Notes: a model not told the origin generated them from the sequence alone. A stretch of DNA of 64,000 nt from Candidatus Gastranaerophilales bacterium (GCA_944322755.1 CALUPY010000001.1:1-64000); one strand, 5' to 3'. Shown: positions 27,879-37,670, counted from the first letter of the stretch. Program-made: numbers and translations.

Positions 27879-28643
27879 TCATTTTATTCTTTCATAATCA
27901 GAATAATCGGACGGTGTCGAATATCTTGAAGTCCAAGCAATGGTAAATCCTCCATTTACATTGGTTATTACTCTCTTTGATTTTTCAGGAAATTTCAAGA
28001 TACTTTGTCCCTGATAGCTGAGCAGCACCGGTTTTATTTTTCTTACTGCCATATCTGTATACTGAGGGTTCTTTGACCAAACTTTTAAGTTCGAGATGCG
28101 CCCGAACTTATCCACAGTAAAAGAAAATTCAAATCTGGTACCTACAGGAGCAGCCAGCACAACATCTCTCATAACCTGATTTTGCAGATTGCTGCGCCAT
28201 TCATTCCAGGCAATAATTTCCTCTTCTTCCGGAGTCAGCTTTTTAACCTTTTGAGGTTGTTGTGTTTGTACTTTTTGTTTTATGACAGGTTCTTGCTGCT
28301 TAATTTCTTTTGATTCCTGTTGTTTAGGTGTACTTGAAGTTTTTTGGGACTGCGGAACTTTAGTTTCCGGCTGTTTTTGAACAATAAATCTCGTTTCAGT
28401 AATTATCTTAGGCTCCTGTTTTTGGGGAGCAATCACCGTTTCTGTGTTTTGGGCATATTTTTTTACTGTTTCAGCCTGTTGTTTTAATGTATTTTGAACC
28501 GGAGCAGGAGGATTCTCCGTTATTACAGAAAGTTTAAAGTCTGCACTTTCAGTCCGAAACGGCTTATGCATATCCGGTTTTGTTAGGACAACAGCAATAG
28601 TTACAGCAATTATTAAGGCTATAAACACTTTAAAAAAATTCAT
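27879..28643 (-). CDS. TonB-like periplasm-spanning protein
   Basis: Residues 4-22 are a hydrophobic anchor. They are followed by a 110-residue linker rich in Gln, Pro and Lys, then a C-terminal domain (about 140-245) with FEFSFTVDKFGRISNLKVW and an AVRKIKPVLL helix, the pattern of TonB C-terminal domains. The protein has 254 residues. Its ATG overlaps the stop of the upstream FHA/membrane gene (TAATG), indicating translational coupling. There is no ExbB/ExbD pair nearby, so it may be structural rather than an energy transducer for TonB-dependent receptors. Confidence 0.75.
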   Translation of the reverse strand: MNFFKVFIALIIAVTIAVVLTKPDMHKPFRTESADFKLSVITENPPAPVQNTLKQQAETVKKYAQNTETVIAPQKQEPKIITETRFIVQKQPETKVPQSQKTSSTPKQQESKEIKQQEPVIKQKVQTQQPQKVKKLTPEEEEIIAWNEWRSNLQNQVMRDVVLAAPVGTRFEFSFTVDKFGRISNLKVWSKNPQYTDMAVRKIKPVLLSYQGQSILKFPEKSKRVITNVNGGFTIAWTSRYSTPSDYSDYERIK

Positions 28644-30256
28644 TAATCTTTATCCAGCTTTGAGTTAATTTCGTCTAAAACATAAATATCGAATTTTGTC
28701 TGGCTAAGCATGTATGTTTCTGCAATAAGCAGAGCTGTCGGAACAAGCGCAGCAACCAGACTGAGAAACAGACCCTGTAAATCTCCGCCGATTTCTGTCA
28801 TAAAATAGGAAATATTCATTGAAAATTCAATAAATATAATTGCAACAGCAATAACCAGCGAACGGATTCTTTCAGAATTAAGCTTTCTGACTGCCTGAAG
28901 CCCGTATATAGTGACACCATGATGTTGATAATCACTAAAACCGTCATTTTTTATTACATCTGATGCCTGAATTTTTTTGCTGCAGAAGAATGCATTTACA
29001 AAAGTGAAAAACGCAAAAATAATCAGAAAAGTAGCAAGTACAAGAAAAACCGGGCTCAAACGCAAGCCTGAAATTCTGACCCATCCTGCGGCTTCAGGGA
29101 AACACATAGCAAGAGTATTAGATACCCCGTATGCAAGAAACGGCGCGGTCAGTATACCTATGACTATTTCTCCTACTGATTTTAACTGTAAATTAAATAT
29201 TTTGTCCTTTATATATCTGATTTTTGAAGAACTGAGACAATTTATGTATCTTTCAATCCATAGCTGATATTCTTTTATTATTGTCTCAAAATCCTCACGG
29301 TATTCGTATTTGTCGAGTTCTTTTGACATTTCGGTGTTACTGCTTTTAAAGTAGCCGCTTGCAATTGCAAGACTAGCCATAACACCGGTAAAGAGCAACG
29401 AGACAATAGCCGCAAACAATGTCATTTTGTTCATGTTCATATAGTATATGAGGTTTATAGCATAGAATGCGACTATAAAAAGACCCGATGTAATCAGCAT
29501 AAATTTTTCGGCAATAGAGGAAGCAGTTGAAACCTGTTTGTTTATTTTATTCTGCAAATACAAATACACACCCTGCTTCAAAACAAGACAAATACCAAAA
29601 ATAAGGATTGTGAAAATAACAAGTGCCTTAATATTTGTCGGAAGGTGAAGATAATTTTTTGATTCAACGATTGAGAGTCCCGTAAGGTAGTTTGATACTC
29701 CAAAAGCACACACAAAAGAACTGAAAAGCAGTGCTATATGGAGAAAAATTCCTGTTTTATAATTCATTGATATCTTATTCTTCAGGTCATTTATTACATA
29801 TCCTACCTGTTTAATTATAGAAACGCGTGCTTTTTCTATATCGGATTTTTGTTTTTCGATTTTAACCCGAACTGCAGCATTTGAATCTTTTCCGTACAAA
29901 CCGCTCATTTCCTCTTGGGTCAAATCTTCTTCTGCTATCATAGATATGGTTCTTTGCGAAGAAGCAGGGGCTTGTGCAAGTTTTATACTTATATATTCAT
30001 CTGTGCCATCTAAAATTAGTTTACTGATTTTATCGATTCTAAGCTTTTGAAAAGTCTGACCTTTAAAGAGCACTTTGTTGTTTGCAAAGGTGTTTACAAG
30101 AGTACAAACATTTTCAGCCTGATTATACTCAAGCGTCAAAAACAGTTCGAAATCCAGATGGAGCTGAAAATCACAGTTGTCAGACGTTCCAATGTTTATT
30201 ACTTCTTTGTCCTGAAATTCTTTTGTAATTTGAGATGATGTAATTATTACAGACAT
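28643..30256 (-). CDS. FHA-like domain fused to polytopic membrane protein
   Basis: The 537-residue protein begins with a beta-rich domain (residues 1-95) whose INIGTSDNCDFQLHL and following strands look like a degenerate FHA domain of the kind seen in secretion-system proteins; the Arg and Ser of phosphothreonine-binding FHA are not evident. After a charged linker come about eight hydrophobic segments, with a cytoplasmic loop in the middle (KELDKYEYREDFETIIKEY). I do not recognise the family. It is cotranscribed with the VWA gene upstream (nine bases) and coupled by TAATG to the TonB-like gene downstream. It would be the membrane platform of this operon. Confidence 0.6.
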   Translation of the reverse strand: MSVIITSSQITKEFQDKEVINIGTSDNCDFQLHLDFELFLTLEYNQAENVCTLVNTFANNKVLFKGQTFQKLRIDKISKLILDGTDEYISIKLAQAPASSQRTISMIAEEDLTQEEMSGLYGKDSNAAVRVKIEKQKSDIEKARVSIIKQVGYVINDLKNKISMNYKTGIFLHIALLFSSFVCAFGVSNYLTGLSIVESKNYLHLPTNIKALVIFTILIFGICLVLKQGVYLYLQNKINKQVSTASSIAEKFMLITSGLFIVAFYAINLIYYMNMNKMTLFAAIVSLLFTGVMASLAIASGYFKSSNTEMSKELDKYEYREDFETIIKEYQLWIERYINCLSSSKIRYIKDKIFNLQLKSVGEIVIGILTAPFLAYGVSNTLAMCFPEAAGWVRISGLRLSPVFLVLATFLIIFAFFTFVNAFFCSKKIQASDVIKNDGFSDYQHHGVTIYGLQAVRKLNSERIRSLVIAVAIIFIEFSMNISYFMTEIGGDLQGLFLSLVAALVPTALLIAETYMLSQTKFDIYVLDEINSKLDKD

Positions 30257-30265
30257 ATTTACCTC

Positions 30266-30940
30266 TTATCTTCCGATTGCTTTTAAAAACTCTCTTGACG
30301 CTCTGTCCGCGTTCTGAGCAGGTGACACAATGAGTTTTCTTTCACCAAGAACTGGTGTAAGTTTTTCTTTTACCAAATCAAGTTTTTCCGGATGTGCGTA
30401 TACAAACATCATAGCTATATCCGGAGCATATTTTTTTACCGAAGAAACATTATCTGGTAACGTATCCCAGTTGATTTGTTTTTGGATATTACCTTCATTT
30501 TCAAGATCCCCGATAACAACAACTGCAGGAGTATAGCCTTCTGCCTTCATAGTCAGACAGTGAGAGAAGGCTTTCTTTATAGCTTCGCCATAAGCAGTTC
30601 CGTATTCTTCCGGATTATACTGCGTAAAAGCCTCCATAGCTTTCTGTATACCGCTGTTGTTGTGAGGTGTTCCTTCATAGATAAGATATGAAGTTTCAGA
30701 GACTTTAAGAATTTTTATTTTGTCCTCCGGATCCAGCAATGCACAAAGCTGTTTTAGATATTTTTTCTGTTCTGTTAATTCTTCCTGATTTGAGGCAGAA
30801 GAATCAACAACAAAAATAACGGCAGCAGGTTTGAAGTCATCTATTTTAATATTTTTCAAACCTCTGTATAATAACTTTGTCACTACTGCAAGTATAAGAA
30901 TAATTATTCCTAATATTATAATTCTTCTGTTTAATTTCAC
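30266..30940 (-). CDS. Membrane-anchored VWA-domain protein
   Basis: One N-terminal transmembrane helix (residues 6-24) is followed by a von Willebrand A domain. The MIDAS metal motif DxSxS is present as Asp46, Ser48 and Ser50 (FVVDSSAS), with a later Thr (GTAYGEAI) and Asp (VIGDLENEG). At 224 residues it is essentially a bare VWA domain that should face the periplasm. It starts with GTG at 30938-30940 after GAGGGAAAAGG. It is the first gene of the VWA/FHA/TonB operon. VWA proteins commonly mediate protein-protein contacts in multi-subunit complexes. Confidence 0.8.
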   Translation of the reverse strand: MKLNRRIIILGIIILILAVVTKLLYRGLKNIKIDDFKPAAVIFVVDSSASNQEELTEQKKYLKQLCALLDPEDKIKILKVSETSYLIYEGTPHNNSGIQKAMEAFTQYNPEEYGTAYGEAIKKAFSHCLTMKAEGYTPAVVVIGDLENEGNIQKQINWDTLPDNVSSVKKYAPDIAMMFVYAHPEKLDLVKEKLTPVLGERKLIVSPAQNADRASREFLKAIGR

Positions 30941-31040
30941 ACCTTTTCCCTCAAAAAATTTTACCCAATTTTAGTTCAGTATATCACAAATCGGCGTTCA
31001 TTTTATATAACGAAAAAGAAATGCAAAAAGTTCATATAAA

Positions 31041-31664
31041 TTATTCAAAATCCTTGCAAGCAAACTGAACAAAACTGGCTATCAAATTTTCATTCCAGAC
31101 TTTAATATGAGGAGGAACTTTTAAGACAGCCGGTGTGAAATTCCAGATATATTTTATTTGGGAGGACTGGATAATATAATCAGCAACCTGCTGGGCAAAC
31201 TGTCTCGGAACAGTAAGTATTGCAATTTCCACATTCAATCTTTCCGCAAGATTCGGCAGTTTTGAGATATGAAAAATTTGTTTATTATTGACCTGAATAT
31301 CAATTTTATGCGGGTCATTGTCAAATAAAGCAAGAATATTCAAACCGTAACTGTTGAAATTGTCATATTTGGCAAGAGCAAGTCCCAAGTGCCCGGCACC
31401 GACAATAAAAGCATCTTTCACAGTAGCAAATCCCAATGTTTTTTCTATTGAGTCTTTTAATTCAGAAACCAAATATCCTACTCTGCACTTACCGGCATTG
31501 TTCAAGAGTTTAAAATCTTTTCTTACCTGAGAATCATCAATACCTAACCTCTGGGCAATCTGCGGGCTGGAAATTGATTCAATCCCCTCTTCCATATACT
31601 CCGCAAGAATGCTGTGATAAAGAGTCAATCGATTAGATACTTTTTCAGGAATATTTTTACTCAT
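31041..31664 (-). CDS. rex: Redox-sensing transcriptional repressor Rex
   Basis: Rex senses the NADH/NAD+ ratio and represses fermentation genes when NADH is low. The 207-residue protein has the N-terminal winged helix (ISSPQIAQRLGIDDSQVRKDF) and a Rossmann domain with FIVGAGHLGLALAKY (GxGxxG) and a C-terminal domain-swap helix ending FVQFACKDFE. A GAGGA ribosome binding site precedes the ATG. I could not find a convincing TTGTGAA-type Rex operator by eye in this window, so its targets are probably elsewhere. Confidence 0.95.
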   Translation of the reverse strand: MSKNIPEKVSNRLTLYHSILAEYMEEGIESISSPQIAQRLGIDDSQVRKDFKLLNNAGKCRVGYLVSELKDSIEKTLGFATVKDAFIVGAGHLGLALAKYDNFNSYGLNILALFDNDPHKIDIQVNNKQIFHISKLPNLAERLNVEIAILTVPRQFAQQVADYIIQSSQIKYIWNFTPAVLKVPPHIKVWNENLIASFVQFACKDFE

Positions 31665-31954
31665 AGAATCCTCACTAATTATGTATGAGTATAAAACAAA
31701 TAAAGAAAAAAATCACGATTTAAATTTTTCCAATGAGAATTATTATTCAAAGAATATAACAAAATGCAAAATAAACAGAAACATAATCCGCACTGTAAAG
31801 AACGTTTTAGTCATTTCAAAAAAAAATAGTACATTTATACAGCTAACCTATAATACGTTGGTCTATTTTATCTTTTCCATAATCCCGTTAAAATACCTGT
31901 AAATCAAAATTTATGCTTCAAAGAGAAGCATGGAAAGGATTAAGGAGTCTGATT

Positions 31955-32260
31955 ATGCTTAGCGAAAAATACACCGAACTAAATCAGCGAAAACAGCTGG
32001 AATTCAACAACCTGAGCAAAGAAATCGTTCCATGGCTCGAAGATCTCGCTTTAGAAACAAACTGCAAAATTGAGAGAAAAGAGTGGAAAAGTAAATATAA
32101 CAGCTATGTTATTTATGATTATGAACCGTTTTGCTCGGATGGATTCGAGATAAACCTTGTTGTATCTTCAAACAGCAGAGAACATCTTGAATTTTTAAAA
32201 TATCTTTATGACAACAAAATAAATACTATAGAATATCTCAACAACTGCGTTATAAGCTAA
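31955..32260 (+). CDS. Small acidic/basic protein of unknown function
   Basis: The product is 101 residues from ATG 31955, chosen because AAGGAG at 31942-31947 fits it; the frame is open back to 31913. It appears to be an alpha/beta fold: an N-terminal charged helix (SEKYTELNQRKQLEFNNLSKEI), then strands (CKIERKEW, SYVIYDYEPF), then FEINLVVSSNSREHLEFLKYL. No membrane segments, cysteine motifs or known domain were recognised. It ends at a strong terminator shared with clpX. Confidence 0.65.
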   Translation: MLSEKYTELNQRKQLEFNNLSKEIVPWLEDLALETNCKIERKEWKSKYNSYVIYDYEPFCSDGFEINLVVSSNSREHLEFLKYLYDNKINTIEYLNNCVIS

Positions 32261-32297
32261 AGAAAAGCCCTCTGATAACGAGGGCTTTTCTTTTATG
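32259..32297. terminator. Bidirectional terminator between the small gene and clpX
   Basis: AAAGAAAAGCCCTC (32259-32272) and GAGGGCTTTTCTTT (32280-32293) form a 14-bp stem with flanking A and T tracts. The clpX stop codon lies at its edge. Confidence 0.9.
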
Positions 32298-33618
32298 CAA
32301 TCTCTTCGTGTGTTTCTGCAAGTTTTACAGGTTCTGATGTTTTGTGCGGCAATTGAATTAACTCTGCCACATTATCACGTTTTTTCACCATTTCTGCTGT
32401 CACAACAAATTCTTTAACATCTTCCTGAGACGGAACCTCATACATTATGTTGAGCATAAGTTCCTCAACAATAGAACGCAAAGCTCGCGCACCTGTTTTA
32501 CGCTTTATTGCCTCTTTTGCTATTAAATCAATTGCTTCCGGCTCAAATTTCAAATCAACATTATCCATTTTCAGCAGGCATTGATACTGTTTCAGAATAG
32601 CATTCTTAGGCTCGGTCAGAATCATTTTCAGAGTCTTTTCATCAAGCTGATCCAAAACTGCATATATAGGAACTCGACCGATAAATTCAGGAATCAAACC
32701 AAATTTCAGCAAATCTTCAGGCTGCAGTTTTTTTAACATTTTCTGCGCAGCAGCCTCTTTTTCTGCAGTAGTGGCCGGAGCCTTCGCGCCAAAGCCAAGT
32801 GAAGTACCGTCATCAGCACGTCTCTCAACGATTTTGTCAAGCCCGACAAATGCACCGCCAACAATAAACAGAATATTTTTCGTATCTATTTGAATGAATT
32901 CCTGATGGGGATGTTTACGACCGCCCTGAGGAGGAACATTCGCAACCGTTCCCTCTATCATCTTCAATAGAGCTTGTTGAACACCTTCACCGCTAACATC
33001 TCTTGTAATACTCGGATTTTCTGATTTTCTTGCAATTTTATCTATTTCGTCTATATAGATAATGCCACGCTCAGCTTTCTGGGCATCATATTCCGCACTT
33101 TGATATAACCTCAAAAGAATATTTTCAACATCATCACCTACATATCCAGCCTCTGTCAAAGTAGTAGCATCAGCAACAGCAAAAGGCACATCCAGCATTT
33201 TTGCCAGAGTCTGTGCAAGAAGTGTTTTTCCGCTTCCGGTCGGTCCGACAAGAAGAATATTACTTTTCTGAATTTCTATACCGTTTTCAGCAGCCTCAGA
33301 AGAATTATGTGCTATCCTTTTGTAATGGTTATACACAGCAACAGAAAGAACTTTCTTTGCATCATCCTGACCAACTATGTTTTCATCAAGGTATGCTTTA
33401 ATTTCATGCGGCTTGGGAACCTTCGACAAATCAGCTTCCGGTTTTTCCGATTTTTCGCCACGTTCTTTGTTTTCAAAAAATTCTTCATCTAGAATTTCAT
33501 TACAAAGTTCGACACATTCATCACAGATGTACACCTCGGGCCCGGCAATAAGTTTTTTTACCTGATCCTGAGTTTTTCCGCAAAATGAACATTTTAAACG
33601 GCTGTCATCGTGTTTCAT
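32293..33618 (-). CDS. clpX: ClpX, ATPase subunit of the ClpXP protease
   Basis: ClpX unfolds substrates and feeds them to ClpP. The 441-residue protein has the N-terminal zinc-binding domain (Cys10, Cys13, Cys32, Cys35), Walker A GPTGSGKT at 125-132, pore loop GYVG at 158-161 and Walker B IIYIDEID at 186-193. The ClpP-contact IGF-type loop region is present as [10 protein letters not shown]-adjacent sequence. AGGAGA precedes the ATG. It is encoded with clpP 21 bases upstream and tig beyond, the usual tig-clpP-clpX order. Confidence 0.99.
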   Translation of the reverse strand: MKHDDSRLKCSFCGKTQDQVKKLIAGPEVYICDECVELCNEILDEEFFENKERGEKSEKPEADLSKVPKPHEIKAYLDENIVGQDDAKKVLSVAVYNHYKRIAHNSSEAAENGIEIQKSNILLVGPTGSGKTLLAQTLAKMLDVPFAVADATTLTEAGYVGDDVENILLRLYQSAEYDAQKAERGIIYIDEIDKIARKSENPSITRDVSGEGVQQALLKMIEGTVANVPPQGGRKHPHQEFIQIDTKNILFIVGGAFVGLDKIVERRADDGTSLGFGAKAPATTAEKEAAAQKMLKKLQPEDLLKFGLIPEFIGRVPIYAVLDQLDEKTLKMILTEPKNAILKQYQCLLKMDNVDLKFEPEAIDLIAKEAIKRKTGARALRSIVEELMLNIMYEVPSQEDVKEFVVTAEMVKKRDNVAELIQLPHKTSEPVKLAETHEEIA

Positions 33619-33639
33619 TATTTTTCTCCTGATTTTAGC

Positions 33640-34239
33640 TTATTCAGCTTTTGCATGTTTGTCAATAGAGACAACTTTGTCAATCATACCGTACTCAAGT
33701 GCTTCTTCCGGAGTCATAATATAGTCTCTGTCTGTATCTTTTTCAATTTTTTTGATAGACTGACCGGTATTTGAAGCAAGAATTTCATTAAGTGCTTTTT
33801 TAATTCTGATGATTTCAGCTGCCTGAATTTCTATATCCGTAGCCTGCCCTTGTGCACCGCCTAACGGCTGGTGAATCAAAACTCTGGAATGAGGCAGAGC
33901 AAGCCTTTTTCCTTTTGTACCGGACGACAACAGAAATGCACCCATACTAGCTGCCTGACCGAGACAAATTGTAGAAACATCAGAACGTATGTGCTGCATT
34001 GTATCATAAATTGCAAAACCGGCAGTAACGCTTCCTCCTGGGCTGTTTATGTAGAGCATAATATCTTTTTCTGGATTTTCACTATCCAGCAGCAGCATCT
34101 GTGCTACAACAAGATTCGCAACCATATCATCTATGGGGGTGCCAAGGAAGATAATTCTTTCTCTGAGTAACCTTGAAAAGATATCAAATGCGCGCTCACC
34201 GCGACTCGACTGTTCTACAACTGTTGGTACAAAGCTCAT
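33640..34239 (-). CDS. clpP: ClpP, proteolytic subunit
   Basis: This is the serine protease that forms the two-ring degradation chamber. The 199-residue protein has the catalytic triad Ser98 (GQAASMG), His123 (LIHQP) and Asp172. The N-terminal hairpin region ([17 protein letters not shown]) is typical. Being within tig-clpP-clpX, this is the principal ClpXP pair rather than one of the paralogues common in Cyanobacteria. Confidence 0.99.
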   Translation of the reverse strand: MSFVPTVVEQSSRGERAFDIFSRLLRERIIFLGTPIDDMVANLVVAQMLLLDSENPEKDIMLYINSPGGSVTAGFAIYDTMQHIRSDVSTICLGQAASMGAFLLSSGTKGKRLALPHSRVLIHQPLGGAQGQATDIEIQAAEIIRIKKALNEILASNTGQSIKKIEKDTDRDYIMTPEEALEYGMIDKVVSIDKHAKAE

Positions 34240-34291
34240 AATTTATTTGCCTTTCCTTATTTAAATTAAATGTTCTGGTATTTATTATAGT

Positions 34292-35596
34292 TTATTTTTC
34301 AGATTTTACAAAATTAAATTTGTTATTATCAAGAAGGAATCTAGTAACTTTCTGGCTTAATGCTTGCTGTGAAAGTGATTGAATCAGTGTAGCATTTTTT
34401 TGAATTTCCTTCAATATAACACTTCTGTCAGCCCCATACATAGCCGCAAGGTCGTTTAATTTCTGTTCAATATCAGATGCTGTAACCTGAATATTTTCCA
34501 GTTTCGCAATTTCTGATACCAAAAGGGAATTTTTAATACGATTCAATGCTTCAACCCTAAGCTCTTCCCATATTTTCTCATGACCTTCTTTTTCTACGAC
34601 TTTATCCCATTCAACGCCTGAAGCTTTAATTTTTTGTTTAAATTCATCAAGCAGTGCCTGAGCCTCTCTGTTAATCATTGAATCTTGAACATCAACAGTT
34701 ACTTTAGAGAGAACTGTTTCAAAAATTTTATTTGTTTTTCTTTTATCATTTTCAGCTTTTGCCGTATTATCAAGATATTTTTGAATATCAGCTTTTAAAT
34801 CTTCTATTGTTTTAAACGGTCCCACTTTTTTAGCAAGTTCATCATTTATTTCAGGAACCATTTTTTCTTTTATTTCGTTGATTTTTATTTTAAACTGAGC
34901 CGGCTGTCCTTTTAATTTTTCATCGTGGTATTCGTCAGGGAATTTTACATCAATTGTAAATTCTTCACCAATTTTTTTGCCGACAAGCTGTTCTGCAAAT
35001 CCGGGGATAAAATTGCTGTTTCCTAAATCAAGCATATAATTTTTTGAAGAACCGCCTTTAATCAGTTCCCCGTTAGCGCTGCCTTCGAAATCCATCAGAA
35101 CAATATCCTTATCTGTTGTTTCTCTGTTAATTACAGGCTCTAAAGTGGCATATTTTTCAGCAAGTGATTTCAATTCTTTATCCATTGCATCTTCAGGATT
35201 TTTGAACTCTTCAACATCTACTTCAAGGTCTTTGTACTGTTCAATTTTCACTTCCGGTTTAAGTTCAATTTTTGCTACTATTTCAACCGGTTTTCCGAGT
35301 TCAAATTTATATGACTCAAGATAAGGCTCTGTAATAATATTCAAATTATTTTCTCTTATAGCCTGTGCAAAAATCCCCGGAAGCATATAGTCAAGAGCAT
35401 CTCTTTGAATAGCTTCTATACCTACAAATTTTTCTATAACATTTCTCGGTGCTTTACCTTTTCTAAAACCGGGAATATTTACTCGCTGTGCTAATCTTTT
35501 ACAAGATTTGCTATATTCTTTCATTGCTGTATCTGTGTCGATTTCTATATCGAGTTTAACCATGTTGTTATCTTGTTTTTCAATTTTTACAGTCAT
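34292..35596 (-). CDS. tig: Trigger factor
   Basis: Trigger factor is the ribosome-bound chaperone and peptidyl-prolyl isomerase. The 434-residue protein has the ribosome-binding signature GFRKGKAP near residue 44, a central FKBP-type domain (about 150-240, with DIVLMDFEGSANGE and the family-typical FIPGFAEQLVG), and the long helical C-terminal arms. It lies upstream of clpP by 52 bases on the same strand. Confidence 0.98.
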   Translation of the reverse strand: MTVKIEKQDNNMVKLDIEIDTDTAMKEYSKSCKRLAQRVNIPGFRKGKAPRNVIEKFVGIEAIQRDALDYMLPGIFAQAIRENNLNIITEPYLESYKFELGKPVEIVAKIELKPEVKIEQYKDLEVDVEEFKNPEDAMDKELKSLAEKYATLEPVINRETTDKDIVLMDFEGSANGELIKGGSSKNYMLDLGNSNFIPGFAEQLVGKKIGEEFTIDVKFPDEYHDEKLKGQPAQFKIKINEIKEKMVPEINDELAKKVGPFKTIEDLKADIQKYLDNTAKAENDKRKTNKIFETVLSKVTVDVQDSMINREAQALLDEFKQKIKASGVEWDKVVEKEGHEKIWEELRVEALNRIKNSLLVSEIAKLENIQVTASDIEQKLNDLAAMYGADRSVILKEIQKNATLIQSLSQQALSQKVTRFLLDNNKFNFVKSEK

Positions 35597-35725
35597 TTTT
35601 CCAATCCTTTAGACAACTTTACTAATAAACATAAAGTTATTATATTATAAACGGATTTTTTGTAAAACATCACACAATATTTATTTTATTAATATATAAT
35701 ATTTTTTATAAACAAGGAAAAATTT

Positions 35726-36313
35726 ATGATAAAAAATGTTTGTATCTTTGCATCTTCATGCAATTTTTTAGAAGAAATTTATTATAAAGAAGCAAAAGAG
35801 TTAGGGGCATTACTTGCAGAAGAAGGTTACGACATTGTATACGGAGGAAGCTGTCTCGGATTGATGTGGGCATGCGCAGGCGAAGCAAAAAGCAAAGGTA
35901 GCAAACTAACAGGAATCATGCCCGAAAAACTAAAGCAATTCGATGTTCACACGAATTATTGTGACAGTTTCTTTGAAACATCCTGCATGAGAACAAGAAA
36001 AGCAAAAATGGATGAAATGTCTGATGCACTCATTGCTCTGCCGGGCGGTTTTGGTACACTGGAAGAGTTAAGCGAAATGATTGTACAAAAACAGCTTGGG
36101 TATAACAACAAAGCTATTGTTATACTTAATACAAACGGATTTTACGATAATCTTCTCAAATTTTTTGATGATATTATTGAACAAAAGTTTGCTAATAAAA
36201 AAGCAGAAAAAATTTATTTTATAGCAAAAACACCATCTGAAGCCATACATTACCTTAAAACATATACACAGACAGATGTTGAAATAAAAAAAGAAGATAT
36301 TTATTCAAGATAA
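35726..36313 (+). CDS. LOG-family nucleotide 5'-monophosphate phosphoribohydrolase
   Basis: The 195-residue Rossmann-like protein has the LOG motifs PGGFGTLEE (near residue 110) and MRTRKAKM just before, matching the conserved PGGxGTxxE and the upstream Arg/Lys. LOG proteins hydrolyse N6-modified AMP or related nucleotides to free base; bacterial roles vary. It is divergent from tig across an AT-rich gap with TATAAT at 35695-35700, and has an AAGGA site before the ATG. Confidence 0.92.
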   Translation: MIKNVCIFASSCNFLEEIYYKEAKELGALLAEEGYDIVYGGSCLGLMWACAGEAKSKGSKLTGIMPEKLKQFDVHTNYCDSFFETSCMRTRKAKMDEMSDALIALPGGFGTLEELSEMIVQKQLGYNNKAIVILNTNGFYDNLLKFFDDIIEQKFANKKAEKIYFIAKTPSEAIHYLKTYTQTDVEIKKEDIYSR

Positions 36314-36392
36314 AAAATTAACCTTCATAATCTCTTTTTGGCTAAACATATATCCTATTTTTCGTCTTATCCTGTAAAAAAACAGAGGTAAT

Positions 36393-36953
36393 ATGAACGA
36401 AAAAGAAAAAATGGGAAAAGGGCTTTTATACGACCCGAGTACGGATAGAAAACTTTATGCAGAAAGAATAAAATGTAAAAATCTCTGCCACAAATATAAC
36501 AGGATATACCCTGAAATGGTCGGACACAAAAGGGATATGGCAGTACGAATACTTGGAAAAACAAAAAATCTATTCTATATAGAATCACCTTTTTACTGTG
36601 ATTATGGATATAACATCGAAATCGGGGACAATTTTTATTCAAACCACAATCTTGTCATACTTGACGCAGGAAAAGTTGTCTTTGGCGATAATGTTTTTAT
36701 AGGACCAAACTGCGGATTTTATACCTCTCGACATCCCATAAATACAGAATCGAGAATACAAGGGTTTGCTTATGCCTCCCCAATAAAAGTCGGAGATAAT
36801 GTCTGGATAGGAGGCAATGTAACAGTGCTTCCCGGTGTATCAATCGGAAACAATACAATTATCGGTGCAGGCAGTGTTGTTACAAGAGACATTCCAGAAA
36901 ATGTTATAGCAATAGGCAATCCCTGCAAAGTTATAAAAAAAACTACAGAATAA
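36393..36953 (+). CDS. Maltose/galactoside O-acetyltransferase-like protein
   Basis: The protein has 186 residues with the N-terminal Maa motif (MGKGLLYDPSTDRKLYAERIK) and a left-handed beta-helix of hexapeptide repeats. Seen: IEIGDNFYSNHNLVILD, the catalytic His in TSRHPI, and IGGNVTVLPGVSIGNNTIIGAGSVVTRDIP. This is the LacA/Maa/NodL group, which acetylates a sugar hydroxyl with acetyl-CoA as trimers in the cytoplasm. Exact acceptor unknown. AGAGG precedes the ATG. Confidence 0.92.
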   Translation: MNEKEKMGKGLLYDPSTDRKLYAERIKCKNLCHKYNRIYPEMVGHKRDMAVRILGKTKNLFYIESPFYCDYGYNIEIGDNFYSNHNLVILDAGKVVFGDNVFIGPNCGFYTSRHPINTESRIQGFAYASPIKVGDNVWIGGNVTVLPGVSIGNNTIIGAGSVVTRDIPENVIAIGNPCKVIKKTTE

Positions 36954-37203
36954 ATAATAAATAGTTTTACGTAAAACTGCTCAATTTTCTCTCTAACAAG
37001 ATTAACTCCCTCAGAGCGCAGTCCATATGGAAATCCGCTAGAACTACTGAAAGAGCTCTGCTTTCTGTGATTATCTTATAACTTATTTTAACTAATAAAA
37101 AGATGAGTTTATTAGTTTGTGCAGGGATAAAGACTCCGTTTAAAAGCTGACAAAATTCAGGTTTTAAATGGAGGAAAAAACCACAGTAGTGTGAAACATC
37201 TCT
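36954..37203. other. Intergenic gap with a 16-base palindrome
   Basis: AGTTTTACGTAAAACT at 36963-36978 is a perfect palindrome just after the acetyltransferase stop, without a T run. I see no gene in the remainder; the open frame 36967-37317 on the minus strand reads through the tRNA-Tyr gene and is not credible. Confidence 0.4.
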
Positions 37204-37233
37204 AATAAAAAAGACCCCTTGCGGAGTCTTTTT
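37204..37233 (-). terminator. Terminator of the tRNA-Tyr transcript
   Basis: On the minus strand AAAGACTCC and a matching GGGGTCTTT arm form a stem followed by a T run, five bases after the tRNA 3' end. Confidence 0.8.
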
Positions 37234-37237
37234 ATAA

Positions 37238-37323
<86 letters not shown>

Positions 37324-37327
37324 ATTT

Positions 37328-37399
37328 TGCCTTTGACGGGACTTGAACCCGTGACCTCTCCCTTACCAAGGGAGTGCGCTACCACTGCGCCACAAAGGC
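37328..37399 (-). tRNA. tRNA-Thr (GGT)
   Basis: Acceptor GCCTTTG pairs with CAAAGGC, anticodon stem CTCCC/GGGAG encloses TTGGTAA (anticodon GGT), and the T arm GGGTTCAAGTCCC is intact. CCA is not encoded. It lies four bases upstream of tRNA-Tyr on the same strand. Confidence 0.95.
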
Positions 37400-37670
37400 A
37401 CAAATTAGAATAATCAAGTACCAAGGAAACTGCTGCCTTCTGCCATTTTCAACCTGACATTTAGCCAGCTCAAATAACTGCTATCTGTATTATTTTCTAA
37501 ACAGACATTGCACCAGCCTTCAATCGAACCTTGTCACAAAGTCGTTAATCAAGTTTTTTTAAAAAACGAACATTTCCTTCTTTTCCAAAACAGATATTTC
37601 ACTATTTTTTCAGAAAGCGTTGAAACAAGTGTTTGTATTGCCCGTCAAATTTTATTTAATTGTCAAAAAA
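37400..37670. other. Spacer between the two tRNA-Thr genes
   Basis: No gene seen. The spacer is AT-rich with a T7-A6 run near 37554-37566. An open frame on the plus strand (37508-37759) runs through the second tRNA and is rejected. Confidence 0.4.

Noticed and set aside
31041-31664. Rex operators near stress or fermentation genes
   Set aside because: No clear TTGTGAA-N-TTCACAA-type site found by eye upstream of any gene in the window.
31681-31902. 73-codon frame upstream of the small gene at 31955
   Set aside because: Extremely AT-rich with Asn/Lys/Ile-rich translation; starts in the rex promoter region and has no ribosome binding site.
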